Shown here: positions 9,725 to 18,518 of the stretch, one piece after another
Layout: the number at the start of each line of letters is the position of its first letter
Numbering within the stretch: the first letter of the stretch is position 1
From: Paenibacillus lutrae
GTDB taxonomy: Bacteria; Bacillota; Bacilli; Paenibacillales; NBRC-103111
Direction: 5' to 3'
DNA: 64,000 bases
NCBI RefSeq assembly: GCF_009757775.1
Contig: NZ_RHLK01000003.1
Span: 309,006-373,005 of the forward strand
Translations under genes and position numbers: made by a program
The notes under the pieces: generated by a model
Told to the model about the DNA's origin: nothing
What the model saw: only the letters and a program-made list of their open reading frames with translations
Databases searched by the model: none

Positions 9725-9757
9725 AAAAAGCCCGATGCTGTGGGCATCAGGCTTTTC
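9725..9757 (-). terminator. Rho-independent terminator after the DUF4349 gene
   Basis: The hairpin AAAGCC-GATGC / GCATC-GGCTTT with a four-base loop is flanked by A- and T-runs on both sides. It lies about 70 bases past the stop of the DUF4349 gene and upstream of mraZ, so it isolates the dcw cluster from the upstream unit. Confidence 0.85.
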
Positions 9758-9827
9758 GGAACTTGTATGATCCACAAGTCACAATTATGACAGCTTCCAA
9801 TCCAAACATTCTCCACAGTTCAAGATC

Positions 9828-10880
9828 TTATTCCGGTTTCTTCTCTTCCTCAGAGGTTTCTTTCACTAGAAAATGGGGATCACGACCCGCCTGCCGCACT
9901 TCCTTACGGGATGCCTCCGCTTTCCTTCTGCGGTGTCTAAGGTAGAACCACACCGGAATGAATACCATTAAAGAAGCTGCGGCAATAGGCAGCAGGGCGG
10001 CTACCATGATAAGAATTCCTCTTAGAACCGATAGCAGCACTTCGATACTTTTGTTAACCGTTGCTGCAAGCTGTTGACCAAAAGGACTCCTGCCATCTGA
10101 TACAAAGGCGCCGCCAATCGGTTGGTACATCCGTAGTTCTATGGTGGACAATTCCACATTCTGATCCAGAAACCGCATTCGTCCCTTAATCCTCTCTATT
10201 TCCTCCTGGACTTTCCCGAGTTCCGTCGAGAAGGCAAGCAGTTCATCCGTCTTGGTTGCCTTCTCCATAAAAGAAAGAAGTCTGGTTTCCACTACTTCTT
10301 TGGCTTTAAGTCTGGCAGCCAGATCCACGTATTCCTCTGTGACATCTTGACTCGTAACATTCCGCTGCTTGGCCGGATTCATTTTTTCCATCGCATCCAG
10401 TAAGGAATTAAATTCGCCTGAAGCAACTTTAATGGTAAAATTCCCTCCGATCTCGGAGGAACTCGTATTCTCGGTGAATTCTAACAAGTAGGCGCCGCTA
10501 GCGGCCACTAAGTTACGAAGTTCGGTCTGTGCCTGGGCATAGTTCTTTACTTCCATCGTCAAATTAGCTTTATAAATCAGCTTACGGTTTAAGCTATCTG
10601 CCGGTGCAGTCGCTGAAGGAACAGCAGCAGAATCAGGTTCTGCTAATTGAGAATCGGGTTCCTTATTAAACTCGCTTCCTTCTCTTTTGGAATCATTCTT
10701 AGCCTTGCTTAGTTCTGAAGTCACGGCAGCTTTATATGCGGCTGCATTTCCTGAGTCCGGAGCGCTGGAACCAGAGCCACATCCGGCAAGTAGAATCACG
10801 AGCATCAACAATACGGCTAAAGAACTCCCAAATCGTTTCCTTTTCTTTGGATTAGTTTGATTTTTCTCTGTAATTGACAT
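9828..10880 (-). CDS. DUF4349-family lipoprotein with C-terminal membrane anchor
   Basis: A 350-residue exported protein of unknown function. A basic N-terminus and hydrophobic segment end in a lipobox (LLAGC, cysteine about 34), followed by a Ser/Ala/Pro-rich linker. The folded part (about 100-290) has RKLIYKANLTMEVKNYAQA and a central coiled coil (TELGKVQEEIERIKGRM) typical of DUF4349. One membrane helix lies near 305-330, followed by a basic, Glu-rich tail. I start at ATG 10880 (MSITEKNQ), just after GAGGGGGC. The open frame continues upstream to 11003, but that extension overlaps the ahcY terminator and breaks the signal peptide. Confidence 0.85.
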   Translation of the reverse strand: MSITEKNQTNPKKRKRFGSSLAVLLMLVILLAGCGSGSSAPDSGNAAAYKAAVTSELSKAKNDSKREGSEFNKEPDSQLAEPDSAAVPSATAPADSLNRKLIYKANLTMEVKNYAQAQTELRNLVAASGAYLLEFTENTSSSEIGGNFTIKVASGEFNSLLDAMEKMNPAKQRNVTSQDVTEEYVDLAARLKAKEVVETRLLSFMEKATKTDELLAFSTELGKVQEEIERIKGRMRFLDQNVELSTIELRMYQPIGGAFVSDGRSPFGQQLAATVNKSIEVLLSVLRGILIMVAALLPIAAASLMVFIPVWFYLRHRRRKAEASRKEVRQAGRDPHFLVKETSEEEKKPE

Positions 10881-10981
10881 ATTAAGCCCCCTCGAACTTC
10901 CATTATTTTCTACATCAACTACCAGACGCCGTTCCGGCTCCATAAGTTGCGGGAGTTTGAGGAGTAGATTACCGCAAAAAA

Positions 10982-11024
10982 ATAACGCTTCCCGCAGCCC
11001 CAAAGGAACTGCGAAAAGCGTTAT
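10982..11024 (-). terminator. Rho-independent terminator of bshC-ahcY
   Basis: The arms ATAACGCTT...CGCAG and CTGCG...AAGCGTTAT form a strong stem. On the minus strand it is followed by a run of T residues (plus-strand A-run at 10976-10982). It starts about 15 bases after the ahcY stop codon. Confidence 0.9.
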
Positions 11025-11038
11025 GGAAATAAATTCGA

Positions 11039-12301
11039 TTAATGCTCCTGCCAGCTGTCCAAATAAGCTTTCTGCTCATCAGACAGACGATCGATGGCAA
11101 TCCCGAGTGATTCCAGCTTATAACGCGCTACCTGCTCGTCAAGCTCGTAAGGAACATTAACGACAGCTTTGCCGATTTGCTCATAGCGGTCGTTCACATA
11201 TTTGAGGGACATGGCTTGCAGAGCAAAAGTCATATCCATAATCTCGGCCGGATGTCCGTCACCTGCGGCCAGATTAACCAGACGGCCTTCAGCCAGCAGA
11301 TAAATTTTGCGGCCGTCTTTCAATTGATATTCCTCAATGTTCCGGCGTACCGTGCGCACGGAAACAGATTGAGCTTCGAGTTCAGGCTTGTTCACCTCTA
11401 CGTCGAAATGTCCGGCATTAGACAGAATCGCCCCATCTTTCATCACTTCGTAGTGTTCGCCGCGGATAATATCGCGATTTCCAGTTACAGTAACAAAATA
11501 ATCCCCGATTTTGGCCGCTTCCGACATCGAAAGCACGGTGAACCCGTCCATATAAGCTTCAACCGCTTTGATCGCGTCAATCTCGGTCACAACGACTTGG
11601 GCACCTAAACCTTTGGCACGCATAGCAACCCCTTTACCGCACCAGCCATAACCGGCCACGACGACTGTTTTACCGGCAACGACAAGGTTCGTAGTCCGGT
11701 TAATTCCGTCAAAGACCGACTGGCCCGTGCCATAACGGTTGTCAAACAAATATTTGCAGTTCGCATCGTTGACAGCTACCATCGGAAATTCCAGACGGCC
11801 TTCTTTCTCCAGCGATTTTAGGCGCAGAATACCTGTTGTTGTCTCTTCCGCTCCGCCACGGACACCCTCCAGCAAATCACGGCGTTCCGAATGAAGAATG
11901 GTAACCAGATCACCGCCATCGTCGATAATCAGATCCGGTCTGGTTTCAAGTGTCTTGATCATCAGCTCTTTGTATTCCTTCGGGTCCGGATTGTACTTGG
12001 CAAAGACCGTGATGCCGTCTTCAACAAGCGCGGCACACACATCATCCTGAGTAGAAAGCGGGTTACTGCCCGTAATGGTTACCTCAGCCCCGCCTGCCTG
12101 AACGACTTTGGCCAGATAAGCAGTCTTTGCCTCCAAATGAAGGGAAATGGCTACTTTAAGCCCACGAAACGGCTGCTCCTTCTCGAATTGTTCCCGGATA
12201 CGATTCAGAACCGGCATGTGCGCTTGAACCCAATCAATTTTCAAGTGTCCTTCCGGTGCGAGGCTTTTATCAGTTACGATGCTGTTGTCTGCTGCAGTCA
12301 T
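11039..12301 (-). CDS. ahcY: AhcY, adenosylhomocysteinase (or S-inosyl-homocysteine hydrolase)
   Basis: A 420-residue NAD-dependent hydrolase splitting S-adenosylhomocysteine to homocysteine and a nucleoside, recycling the product of SAM-dependent methylation. Motifs seen are DDGGDL, EETTTGILRL, FDNRYGTGQS, the Rossmann signature VAGYGWCGKG (about 218-227) with TEIDAIKA, and NAGHFDVEV. The FDNRYGTGQS form and the lack of the C-terminal tyrosine tail resemble the shorter archaeal and thermophile group, some of which prefer S-inosylhomocysteine. Many Bacillales instead use Pfs and LuxS. The ATG follows AGAGGAGG and lies 14 bases after bshC, implying co-transcription. Confidence 0.93.
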   Translation of the reverse strand: MTAADNSIVTDKSLAPEGHLKIDWVQAHMPVLNRIREQFEKEQPFRGLKVAISLHLEAKTAYLAKVVQAGGAEVTITGSNPLSTQDDVCAALVEDGITVFAKYNPDPKEYKELMIKTLETRPDLIIDDGGDLVTILHSERRDLLEGVRGGAEETTTGILRLKSLEKEGRLEFPMVAVNDANCKYLFDNRYGTGQSVFDGINRTTNLVVAGKTVVVAGYGWCGKGVAMRAKGLGAQVVVTEIDAIKAVEAYMDGFTVLSMSEAAKIGDYFVTVTGNRDIIRGEHYEVMKDGAILSNAGHFDVEVNKPELEAQSVSVRTVRRNIEEYQLKDGRKIYLLAEGRLVNLAAGDGHPAEIMDMTFALQAMSLKYVNDRYEQIGKAVVNVPYELDEQVARYKLESLGIAIDRLSDEQKAYLDSWQEH

Positions 12302-12315
12302 TACACTTCCTCCTC

Positions 12316-13950
12316 TTATATGTGAATCAGATAATGGCTTCCGTCGGGAGCTAAATCAGCCTCAACTAGTTCATCAAGCCAATTATACCCGTAACGGCTC
12401 AAAAATGCGCATACGTTGTAAACACGCTCCTGCGGCTTGCCCAGTGGAGTCAGAGACTGTTCCACACGCTTCCATTGGGCCAGAGCGGTTTCGTGCTTGC
12501 GTACAAGCGCCTGCTCCGATTTGTGCTGCAAATAGTCAATCTGGTGCAGAATCTTATCCAGATTGCTTCTTCCCAGTTCAGGCAGCCCCGCTTCTATCGA
12601 AGCGAGCGAATCCAGCAGCGGAGAGTAGATCTCACGCACGCCAGCCCGAGCTTCCTCGAAGCGCTGTTCGACGGGGAACGGACTCTGGCTGCCGAGCCAA
12701 GCTTCCTTCCGCGCTGCCAGAGAGCCGGAAGCCGCATCGTCCATGGACAACTCGTACTTGTCCATCCACTTCGTCACGGTGTCTTCGACAATCGTGAACT
12801 CCAAACGCGGCAGCACAATCGGCATCGTCATGCCATTCAGATGAAAAGCGTCCCGTGTCATCGCCCAATAGGCAACCTCCGCGGGACCAAGAACGGTGCC
12901 CAGCACCGGCAGCAGGAACTCCTGCATGAGCGGCCGCGACATGACGCCGTTGCTCAGGCGCTCAGGCTCCTCCGCTGCCACCTTCAGCAGTTCTTCCCTG
13001 CTGAAGGTGCGCAGCCCTTTCTTGTCGGTGAAGCCGTCTCCGCTGCGCTGCAGCAGGACACGCTCGCCGCGGTCATGGACGAACAGGTGAGCCTGTTCGT
13101 CCGATACATCCACTTGAGGCGCGTAGCCCAGCGACTCAACCTGCTCGCGGCCGCGGACAAGCGCGGCCGCAAGCGAGGCACTGCCGCCGATGAGCTGCGC
13201 GAACATCGGCCCTTCGAGCCTGCGCAGCGCCGGATCGTCGGCGTCAAGCAGCACGAGGCCGCTGTCGCCGAAAAGCGCCGCCATCCAACCGGCGAAAGCT
13301 CCGCTCAGCGTACGATCGCCGGTAATCGCAGTGCGCAAGTCACGCAGAAGCCCGGCTTTGTGCGGGCTGTCCGGCAGCGCTTCGTCCAGCTGGCGCAGGG
13401 CAGCTTCCCACGCTTCTGGTTCTGCTTCCCAGCGGCTTACTGAAGTGCGCAGATTCCAGGGTCTGTCAATCGCAATCTTGCTGATGTCGAGCCCGGGCCG
13501 CAGGACATGGATATGATCGACTTCTTCGAAGTCGTGATCCTCCCCTGCGATCCAGAAAACCGGAATAACCGGCGTTCCGAGTTCCGCCTCTGCCTGCCTC
13601 GCCGCCATAATGAGCGTTACGGCTTTGTAGATCACATACAGCGGCCCGCCGAACAAGCCGGCCTGCTGACCGCCTACAACGGCAAGTGTATGTTCGTCAG
13701 CAAGTCTGCCCGCTGCGGCAATTGCCGCTTCCTTACCGCCCATACGACGGTTATATTCAATCAGTACCTCTGCAAGCACGCTGCGGTCCGCACGCAGTGC
13801 ATCCGAATGACGGACAGCATCGGCCCGTTCATGTAAACTTTCCTTGCCCCACGGATTATAATCAAATAACGACGACACACGGTCGTACTCTTGGATGTAA
13901 TCCTCGGTTAAAGGCTGGCTCTTCTTCCATTTATATGCTGTACACGGCAT
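12316..13950 (-). CDS. bshC: BshC, putative cysteine ligase of bacillithiol synthesis
   Basis: A 544-residue protein for the last step of bacillithiol formation, addition of cysteine to glucosaminyl-malate. Family hallmarks are FDYNPW near the N-terminus, VVGGQQAGLFGGPLYVIYKA (about 91-110), VFWIAGEDHDFEEVDH (about 131-146) and the C-terminal long helix ending QERVYN. Length fits the family. In Bacillus it lies just upstream of mraZ; here ahcY and a lipoprotein gene come between. A strong promoter lies upstream (14002-14030). The middle of the gene is distinctly GC-rich: 42 of 60 bases at 13201-13260, against 28 of 60 at 13861-13920. Confidence 0.95.
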   Translation of the reverse strand: MPCTAYKWKKSQPLTEDYIQEYDRVSSLFDYNPWGKESLHERADAVRHSDALRADRSVLAEVLIEYNRRMGGKEAAIAAAGRLADEHTLAVVGGQQAGLFGGPLYVIYKAVTLIMAARQAEAELGTPVIPVFWIAGEDHDFEEVDHIHVLRPGLDISKIAIDRPWNLRTSVSRWEAEPEAWEAALRQLDEALPDSPHKAGLLRDLRTAITGDRTLSGAFAGWMAALFGDSGLVLLDADDPALRRLEGPMFAQLIGGSASLAAALVRGREQVESLGYAPQVDVSDEQAHLFVHDRGERVLLQRSGDGFTDKKGLRTFSREELLKVAAEEPERLSNGVMSRPLMQEFLLPVLGTVLGPAEVAYWAMTRDAFHLNGMTMPIVLPRLEFTIVEDTVTKWMDKYELSMDDAASGSLAARKEAWLGSQSPFPVEQRFEEARAGVREIYSPLLDSLASIEAGLPELGRSNLDKILHQIDYLQHKSEQALVRKHETALAQWKRVEQSLTPLGKPQERVYNVCAFLSRYGYNWLDELVEADLAPDGSHYLIHI

Positions 13951-14478
13951 CTCTAACAGCCGCCTCCCCCGTTAACCCTGTCTGTTAAATTCTCTTTCCT
14001 GATTGTACACGCCATTCCATCTATCGTCAAAACGTAAGCTACTATTAAAACATATCACACTAACTGTACTTTTTAAATACACATTTCTATTTCCTGCCTG
14101 CACTGGATAGTTATTTTCTTCATTAGAATAACTCTGTTTGTCTTTCAGGGCTCTTTAGCCATTTCCATTATCCACTGTAATAAGAAAAGTAATACACCTG
14201 GTTTCTTTACTTTTTCCTTTATTACCTATAACCCAGAGGCTAATTTATAACCAGGCATACCATTTATTTTTGTATAAACTCATTTTATTCATTTTGTATT
14301 AACGGGGGCCGGGGAGTCGTGTTTGCTAGGGAAATTTTCAAGACCGAGTGTTACGGCAAGATCTGAATACTTATAAGAAGAACATGCAGCTCAATTTGTA
14401 ACGCTAGTTATCTCTGAAGAGATGCTATGACTCGAACCGTCCTTAATCATCCATTTTTGTCATCCGCACGAGAAAAAA
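13951..14478. other. Gene-free AT-rich gap between the opp operon and bshC
   Basis: About 530 bases without a convincing gene. The right-hand end of the bshC promoter region (to about 14030) accounts for the first part. The rest is AT-rich, with a short GC-rich patch near 14305-14320. I see no ribosome site followed by an open frame, no tRNA and no recognisable RNA fold. Confidence 0.6.
14002..14030 (-). promoter_or_regulatory. Sigma-A-type promoter of bshC-ahcY
   Basis: On the minus strand TTGACG (14030-14025), 17 bases, then TACAAT (14007-14002). This is a near-consensus vegetative promoter about 50 bases upstream of the bshC start codon. Confidence 0.8.
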
Positions 14479-14523
14479 CCGTCTGTCCAGGCTGACCGAA
14501 TCGGTCAGCTCTGGCACAGACGG
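14479..14523 (-). terminator. Terminator of the opp operon
   Basis: A long, almost perfect hairpin (CCGTCTGT-CCAG-GCTGACCG against CGGTCAGC-CTGG-ACAGACGG) begins 15 bases after the oppF stop. On the minus strand it is followed by TTTTTTCTC. Confidence 0.93.
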
Positions 14524-14537
14524 CGTGCTAAGAACGT

Positions 14538-15494
14538 TTAGTATAAATGGCAGGAAACGAAATGTCCCGGCTCGACTTCTTTCATCGGAGGCATGGAACC
14601 TGCACATACATCCATCGCTTTGGGGCAGCGTGTCCGGAACGGACAGCCGCTCGGCGGATTCAGCGGGCTCGGCACCTCGCCTTTAAGAATAATACGTTCC
14701 CGCTTACGCTCAATTTCTGGATCCGGAATCGGGATCGCGGACAGCAGAGACTGCGTGTAAGGATGCAGCGGTTTTGCATACAAATCGGCGGAAGTCGTTA
14801 CTTCAACCAGGTTACCCAGGTACATAACGCCAATCCGGTCGGAAATATGCTTCACCATTGCAAGGTCATGCGCAATAAACAAATACGTCAAACCATGGTC
14901 TTTCTGCAATTTCTTAAACAGATTCACGACTTGGGCTTGGACGGATACGTCCAGCGCTGAGATCGGCTCATCGGCAATAATAAATTGCGGCTCAATCGCC
15001 AGTGCGCGGGCAATTCCGATCCGCTGACGCTGTCCGCCTGAGAACTCGTGCGGAAAACGGCTCGCATGCTCGGCATTCAGACCCACCGCATCCAGCAGCT
15101 CCATGACACGCTCTTTCCGCTTCTTACCGGTAGAAAGACCGTGAATGTCAATGCCTTCGGCAATGATGTTCCCGACGGTCATACGCGGATTCAGCGATGC
15201 GTAGGGATCTTGGAATACCATCTGCATATTGCGGTGAAATTCATGCATTTTACGGCCGCTAAGCTTGTGGACATTCTCCCCGTTAAATATGACTTCACCA
15301 TCGGTCGCTTCATATAAACGGATAATAGTACGGCCGGCTGTGGATTTACCGCAGCCGGATTCCCCTACCAGCCCGAACGTCTCACCGCGAAATATATCAA
15401 TGGAGAAATTATCTACCGCTTTAAGAATCTTGCCTGGACCCAGATCGAAGTGCTTCTTCATATTGCGGATAGAAAGAATCGGTTGTTCAGACAT
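14538..15494 (-). CDS. oppF: OppF, oligopeptide ABC transporter ATP-binding subunit
   Basis: A 318-residue cytoplasmic ATPase pairing with OppD to power peptide import. The Walker A motif is GESGCGKSTAG (about 42-52), the Q-loop is QMVFQDPYASLNPRMT, the signature is FSGGQRQRIGIARA and the Walker B is FIIADEPISALD. The C-terminal oligopeptide-specific domain has the cysteine cluster CPFRTRCPKAMDVC (possible Fe-S site), seen in OppD/OppF/DppD/DppF. The ATG follows GGAGGGAAGC and overlaps the end of oppD by eight bases. It is the last gene of oppABCDF. Confidence 0.94.
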   Translation of the reverse strand: MSEQPILSIRNMKKHFDLGPGKILKAVDNFSIDIFRGETFGLVGESGCGKSTAGRTIIRLYEATDGEVIFNGENVHKLSGRKMHEFHRNMQMVFQDPYASLNPRMTVGNIIAEGIDIHGLSTGKKRKERVMELLDAVGLNAEHASRFPHEFSGGQRQRIGIARALAIEPQFIIADEPISALDVSVQAQVVNLFKKLQKDHGLTYLFIAHDLAMVKHISDRIGVMYLGNLVEVTTSADLYAKPLHPYTQSLLSAIPIPDPEIERKRERIILKGEVPSPLNPPSGCPFRTRCPKAMDVCAGSMPPMKEVEPGHFVSCHLY

Positions 15495-16533
15495 GCTGCT
15501 TCCCTCCTACTTCGACGGGCCGCTCAACTTTGGGCGCATCCGGATGGAGCAGCCAGCAAGCTGCGCTGTGTTCCGATGACAGAGGAGTATGTTCCGGATC
15601 TTGCTCGACACATACTTGCATGGCATAAGGACAGCGAGCTGCGAAGGCGCAGCCTTTGGGCGGTGCGAACAAATCGGGCGGTGTTCCCGGAATCGGGACA
15701 AGCTCTTCGTCCGCTCTCGTATCCAGACGAGGAACGGATTTGAGCAGCCCCCATGTGTATGGATGTCTCGGATCATAGAAGATCTCGTCGACGGTGCCTC
15801 TCTCGACAATTTTACCTGCATACATCACGACAACGCGGTCTGCCATTTCGGCAACTACACCCAGGTCATGGGTAATTAGAATGACGGATGACCCTGTTTT
15901 CTCGGACAATTCTTTCATCAACTCAATGATTTGAGCTTGAACGGTCACATCGAGTGCCGTAGTCGGCTCATCCGCAATCAGAAGCTTCGGCGTACAAGCA
16001 AGTGCAATGGCAATCATAACACGCTGTCTCATACCGCCTGAGAATTCATGCGGATACTGTTTGACGCGACCTTCCACGTTAGATAGACCGACAAGACGAA
16101 GCAGTTCCATGGCACGCTGCTGGGCGGTTTCTTTGTTCATGCCCTGGTGTTTGATCAAGCTTTCTGAAATCTGGCGGCCGACGGTCATAGTCGGATTCAA
16201 TGAAGTCATCGGATCCTGGAAAATCATGCCCATTTCCGAGCCGCGGATCGATTCCATTTGAGTATTGCTGAGCTTGGCGATATCCACCTCGCCTTTATTG
16301 CTCTTAAACTTTATAGATCCGCCTTTAATAACGCCGGGAGGTGAAGGAATCAGACGCATAAGCGTTTGGGAGGTTACGGACTTACCGCAGCCCGACTCTC
16401 CTACGATGGCGAGTACTTCGCCCTTTCTCACATCGAAGGAGACGCCGCGTACCGCCTGAACTTCACCCGCATACGTGTTAAAGGAGACCTTCAAATCATT
16501 CACTTCAAGAATATTTTCTTTATGCTTACTCAA
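15487..16533 (-). CDS. oppD: OppD, oligopeptide ABC transporter ATP-binding subunit
   Basis: A 348-residue ATPase with Walker A GESGCGKSVTSQ (about 44-55), MIFQDPMTSLNPTMTVG, signature FSGGMRQRVMIAIAL, Walker B LLIADEPTTALD and a C-terminal cysteine cluster CAFAARCPYAMQVC. It forms the OppD-OppF motor on the cytoplasmic face of the OppBC channel. The start is TTG at 16533, eight to ten bases after AAGGAGGGAG. It lies 14 bases after oppC and overlaps oppF. The C-terminal residues beyond the oligopeptide domain are proline-rich and not diagnostic. Confidence 0.94.
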   Translation of the reverse strand: MSKHKENILEVNDLKVSFNTYAGEVQAVRGVSFDVRKGEVLAIVGESGCGKSVTSQTLMRLIPSPPGVIKGGSIKFKSNKGEVDIAKLSNTQMESIRGSEMGMIFQDPMTSLNPTMTVGRQISESLIKHQGMNKETAQQRAMELLRLVGLSNVEGRVKQYPHEFSGGMRQRVMIAIALACTPKLLIADEPTTALDVTVQAQIIELMKELSEKTGSSVILITHDLGVVAEMADRVVVMYAGKIVERGTVDEIFYDPRHPYTWGLLKSVPRLDTRADEELVPIPGTPPDLFAPPKGCAFAARCPYAMQVCVEQDPEHTPLSSEHSAACWLLHPDAPKVERPVEVGGKQHV

Positions 16534-16547
16534 GGTACTCCCTCCTT

Positions 16548-17483
16548 CTACTTACGCATTTTCGGATCAAGTGCATCGCGCAGGCCGTCACCGAGCAGGT
16601 TGAAGCTGAGCAAAATCAAACTAAAGACGAAGGTTGGAAACAACAAGCGATACGGGAAATAACGCATGTTGTTGGCCCCGTCTGACATTAGTGATCCAAG
16701 AGAGGCAAGCGGTGGTCTCAAACCGACACCGACAAAGCCCAGGAATGCTTCTGCAAATATAGCAGATGGAACAACGAACGTGATTTGAACCACAATAATA
16801 CCCAAAGCGTTCGGAACAAGGTGACGCAGGATGATACGGGAAGTATTTGCACCCAGTGTACGGGAGGCAAGTACATATTCCTGCTCTTTTAATTGAAGCA
16901 CCTGTCCGCGGACAAGCCTTGCCATCGGCACCCAGCCTGTTATCGCATAGGCGATAATAATAGAGGTAATTCCCGGCTTCAGTACCATCATCAGCAAGAT
17001 CGCGATCAGAAGGAACGGGATCGAATAGATCACTTCAATAAAACGCTGCATGATCGCATCTACTTTTCCGCCATAGTATCCGGAGATACCGCCATAGATA
17101 ACGCCTACAATTAAATCAATGATGGCAGCGATAATACCGATAAAGAGCGATACGCGGGTTCCCCACCAGACACGGGTCCACAAATCACGTCCCAGATCAT
17201 CTGTCCCGAACCAGTATTCCGCACTCGGCTTCTGGTTCGCCATCGGTGGATTTGTCGCGCTGTACGTGTGGCTTGACAGCAGAGGAGCAATGATAGACAT
17301 AATCGTTAGAATAATAAGTATAAACAAGCCGGCCATAGCCAGTCGATTTTTCTTAAGTCGCCGCCAAGCATCCTTCCAATACGTCTGCGACGGGCGGACG
17401 ATTTGTTCCTGCAGCTGCTCATCTTTTGGAAGAGGAACAAACTTGCCTGGTGCGATAACTTGGGGTTGTCCTTGTTTTTGCAT
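16548..17483 (-). CDS. oppC: OppC, oligopeptide ABC transporter permease
   Basis: A 311-residue inner-membrane permease. A soluble N-terminus (about 1-38) precedes six predicted helices. GTDDLGRDLWTRVWWGTRVSLFIG is followed by the EAA loop LASRTLGANTSRIILRHLVPNA, which docks on the ATPases. The N-terminal OppC module (YWKDAWRRLKKNRLAMAGL) is present. It begins two bases after the oppB stop codon, so translation is coupled. Confidence 0.94.
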   Translation of the reverse strand: MQKQGQPQVIAPGKFVPLPKDEQLQEQIVRPSQTYWKDAWRRLKKNRLAMAGLFILIILTIMSIIAPLLSSHTYSATNPPMANQKPSAEYWFGTDDLGRDLWTRVWWGTRVSLFIGIIAAIIDLIVGVIYGGISGYYGGKVDAIMQRFIEVIYSIPFLLIAILLMMVLKPGITSIIIAYAITGWVPMARLVRGQVLQLKEQEYVLASRTLGANTSRIILRHLVPNALGIIVVQITFVVPSAIFAEAFLGFVGVGLRPPLASLGSLMSDGANNMRYFPYRLLFPTFVFSLILLSFNLLGDGLRDALDPKMRK

Positions 17484-17485
17484 GC

Positions 17486-18418
17486 TTATTTCCCGCCTTT
17501 CCCCAGACGAATTCTAGGGTCAATATACCCATAGAGGATGTCGGTAATTAGAATTACAAAAATTAGAATAGCAGAATAAAATACTGTCAATCCTGAAATA
17601 ACCGTATAGTCATTCGAATAAATAGCGTTAACCAATTGCTTTCCTAAGCCTGGAACCGAGAAAACTTGTTCCACAACAACCGTACCGGTTATCAAGCCGG
17701 CAAAGACCGGACCGATAATGGTTACAACAGGCATAATCGCATTTCGGATCGTATGACGCCATACAACTGTTCGGCCTGACAAGCCTTTAGCTTTAGCCGT
17801 CTTGATGTAATCCTGATTAAGAACGTCTAGCATAGAGGTTCGCATCATTCTGGCTACATTCGCCATGGTACCGAACGTCAGCGCAAGAGTTGGCAGAATC
17901 TTATAAGATGGGCCTTTCCAGAGAGCCGGCGGCAGCAAGTGCCACTTATTCCCGATATAATAAGCAATAATTGGACCCAGGACAAACGAAGGAACCGCAA
18001 TCCCAAGCACCGCGATAAACATGGCCGTACGGTCCTGCCACTTATTGTGATTAAGAGAAGCGACAATTCCGAGCAGCAATCCGAATACAACGGCTATTGA
18101 AATCGAATATAATCCAAGTTCAAGAGAAGCCGGGAATCCCCCTTTAATCATGTCCGCTACATCTCTGGCAGGGAATTGGAACGAAACCCCCAAATCACCT
18201 TGCAGGATGTTTTTGACATAGATTAAATATTGCTGCCAATAAGGCTTATCCAACCCGTACTGGGCAAGCAGAATTTGATAGTTCTCTTTGGTCATCTTCA
18301 GAACTGCTTCACCAAACGGATCGCCTGGGAGCAGTTTCATTAAAACGAAGGTGAGCGTGACGATAAGCCAGAGTGTAATGAGTGCATATAACAGACGTTG
18401 CAGAATATATCTGAACAC
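17486..18418 (-). CDS. oppB: OppB, oligopeptide ABC transporter permease
   Basis: A 310-residue permease with six membrane helices, starting FRYILQRLLYALITLWLIVTLTF, typical of OppB/DppB. The ATPase-contact loop is YIKTAKAKGLSGRTVVWRHTIRNA, and the first periplasm-facing motif is LPGDPFG. It starts with GTG at 18418, seven bases after AAAGGAGG. An overlapping ATG two bases upstream is out of frame. A strong hairpin (18451-18482) separates it from oppA. Confidence 0.94.
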   Translation of the reverse strand: MFRYILQRLLYALITLWLIVTLTFVLMKLLPGDPFGEAVLKMTKENYQILLAQYGLDKPYWQQYLIYVKNILQGDLGVSFQFPARDVADMIKGGFPASLELGLYSISIAVVFGLLLGIVASLNHNKWQDRTAMFIAVLGIAVPSFVLGPIIAYYIGNKWHLLPPALWKGPSYKILPTLALTFGTMANVARMMRTSMLDVLNQDYIKTAKAKGLSGRTVVWRHTIRNAIMPVVTIIGPVFAGLITGTVVVEQVFSVPGLGKQLVNAIYSNDYTVISGLTVFYSAILIFVILITDILYGYIDPRIRLGKGGK

Positions 18419-18450
18419 ATAAGATCCTCCTTTGGGATAAAATGAAGCCG

Positions 18451-18482
18451 GAAGGGGACGTCCCGCGAGGTGCGTCCCCTTC
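18451..18482 (-). terminator. Intercistronic hairpin between oppA and oppB
   Basis: GAAGGGGACG and CGTCCCCTTC form a perfect 10-bp stem with a 12-base loop, about 35 bases after the oppA stop codon. It lacks a clean T-run. Such hairpins after binding-protein genes usually cause partial termination or protect the upstream message, so OppA is made in excess over the membrane subunits. Confidence 0.65.
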
Positions 18483-18518
18483 TGACTTAAGGTGCTATAA
18501 AGCTGAATGAAAAGTAGC

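Noticed and set aside
12475..13443. A 322-codon open frame on the plus strand within bshC
   Set aside because: Antisense shadow in the GC-rich part of bshC without ribosome site or recognisable domain.
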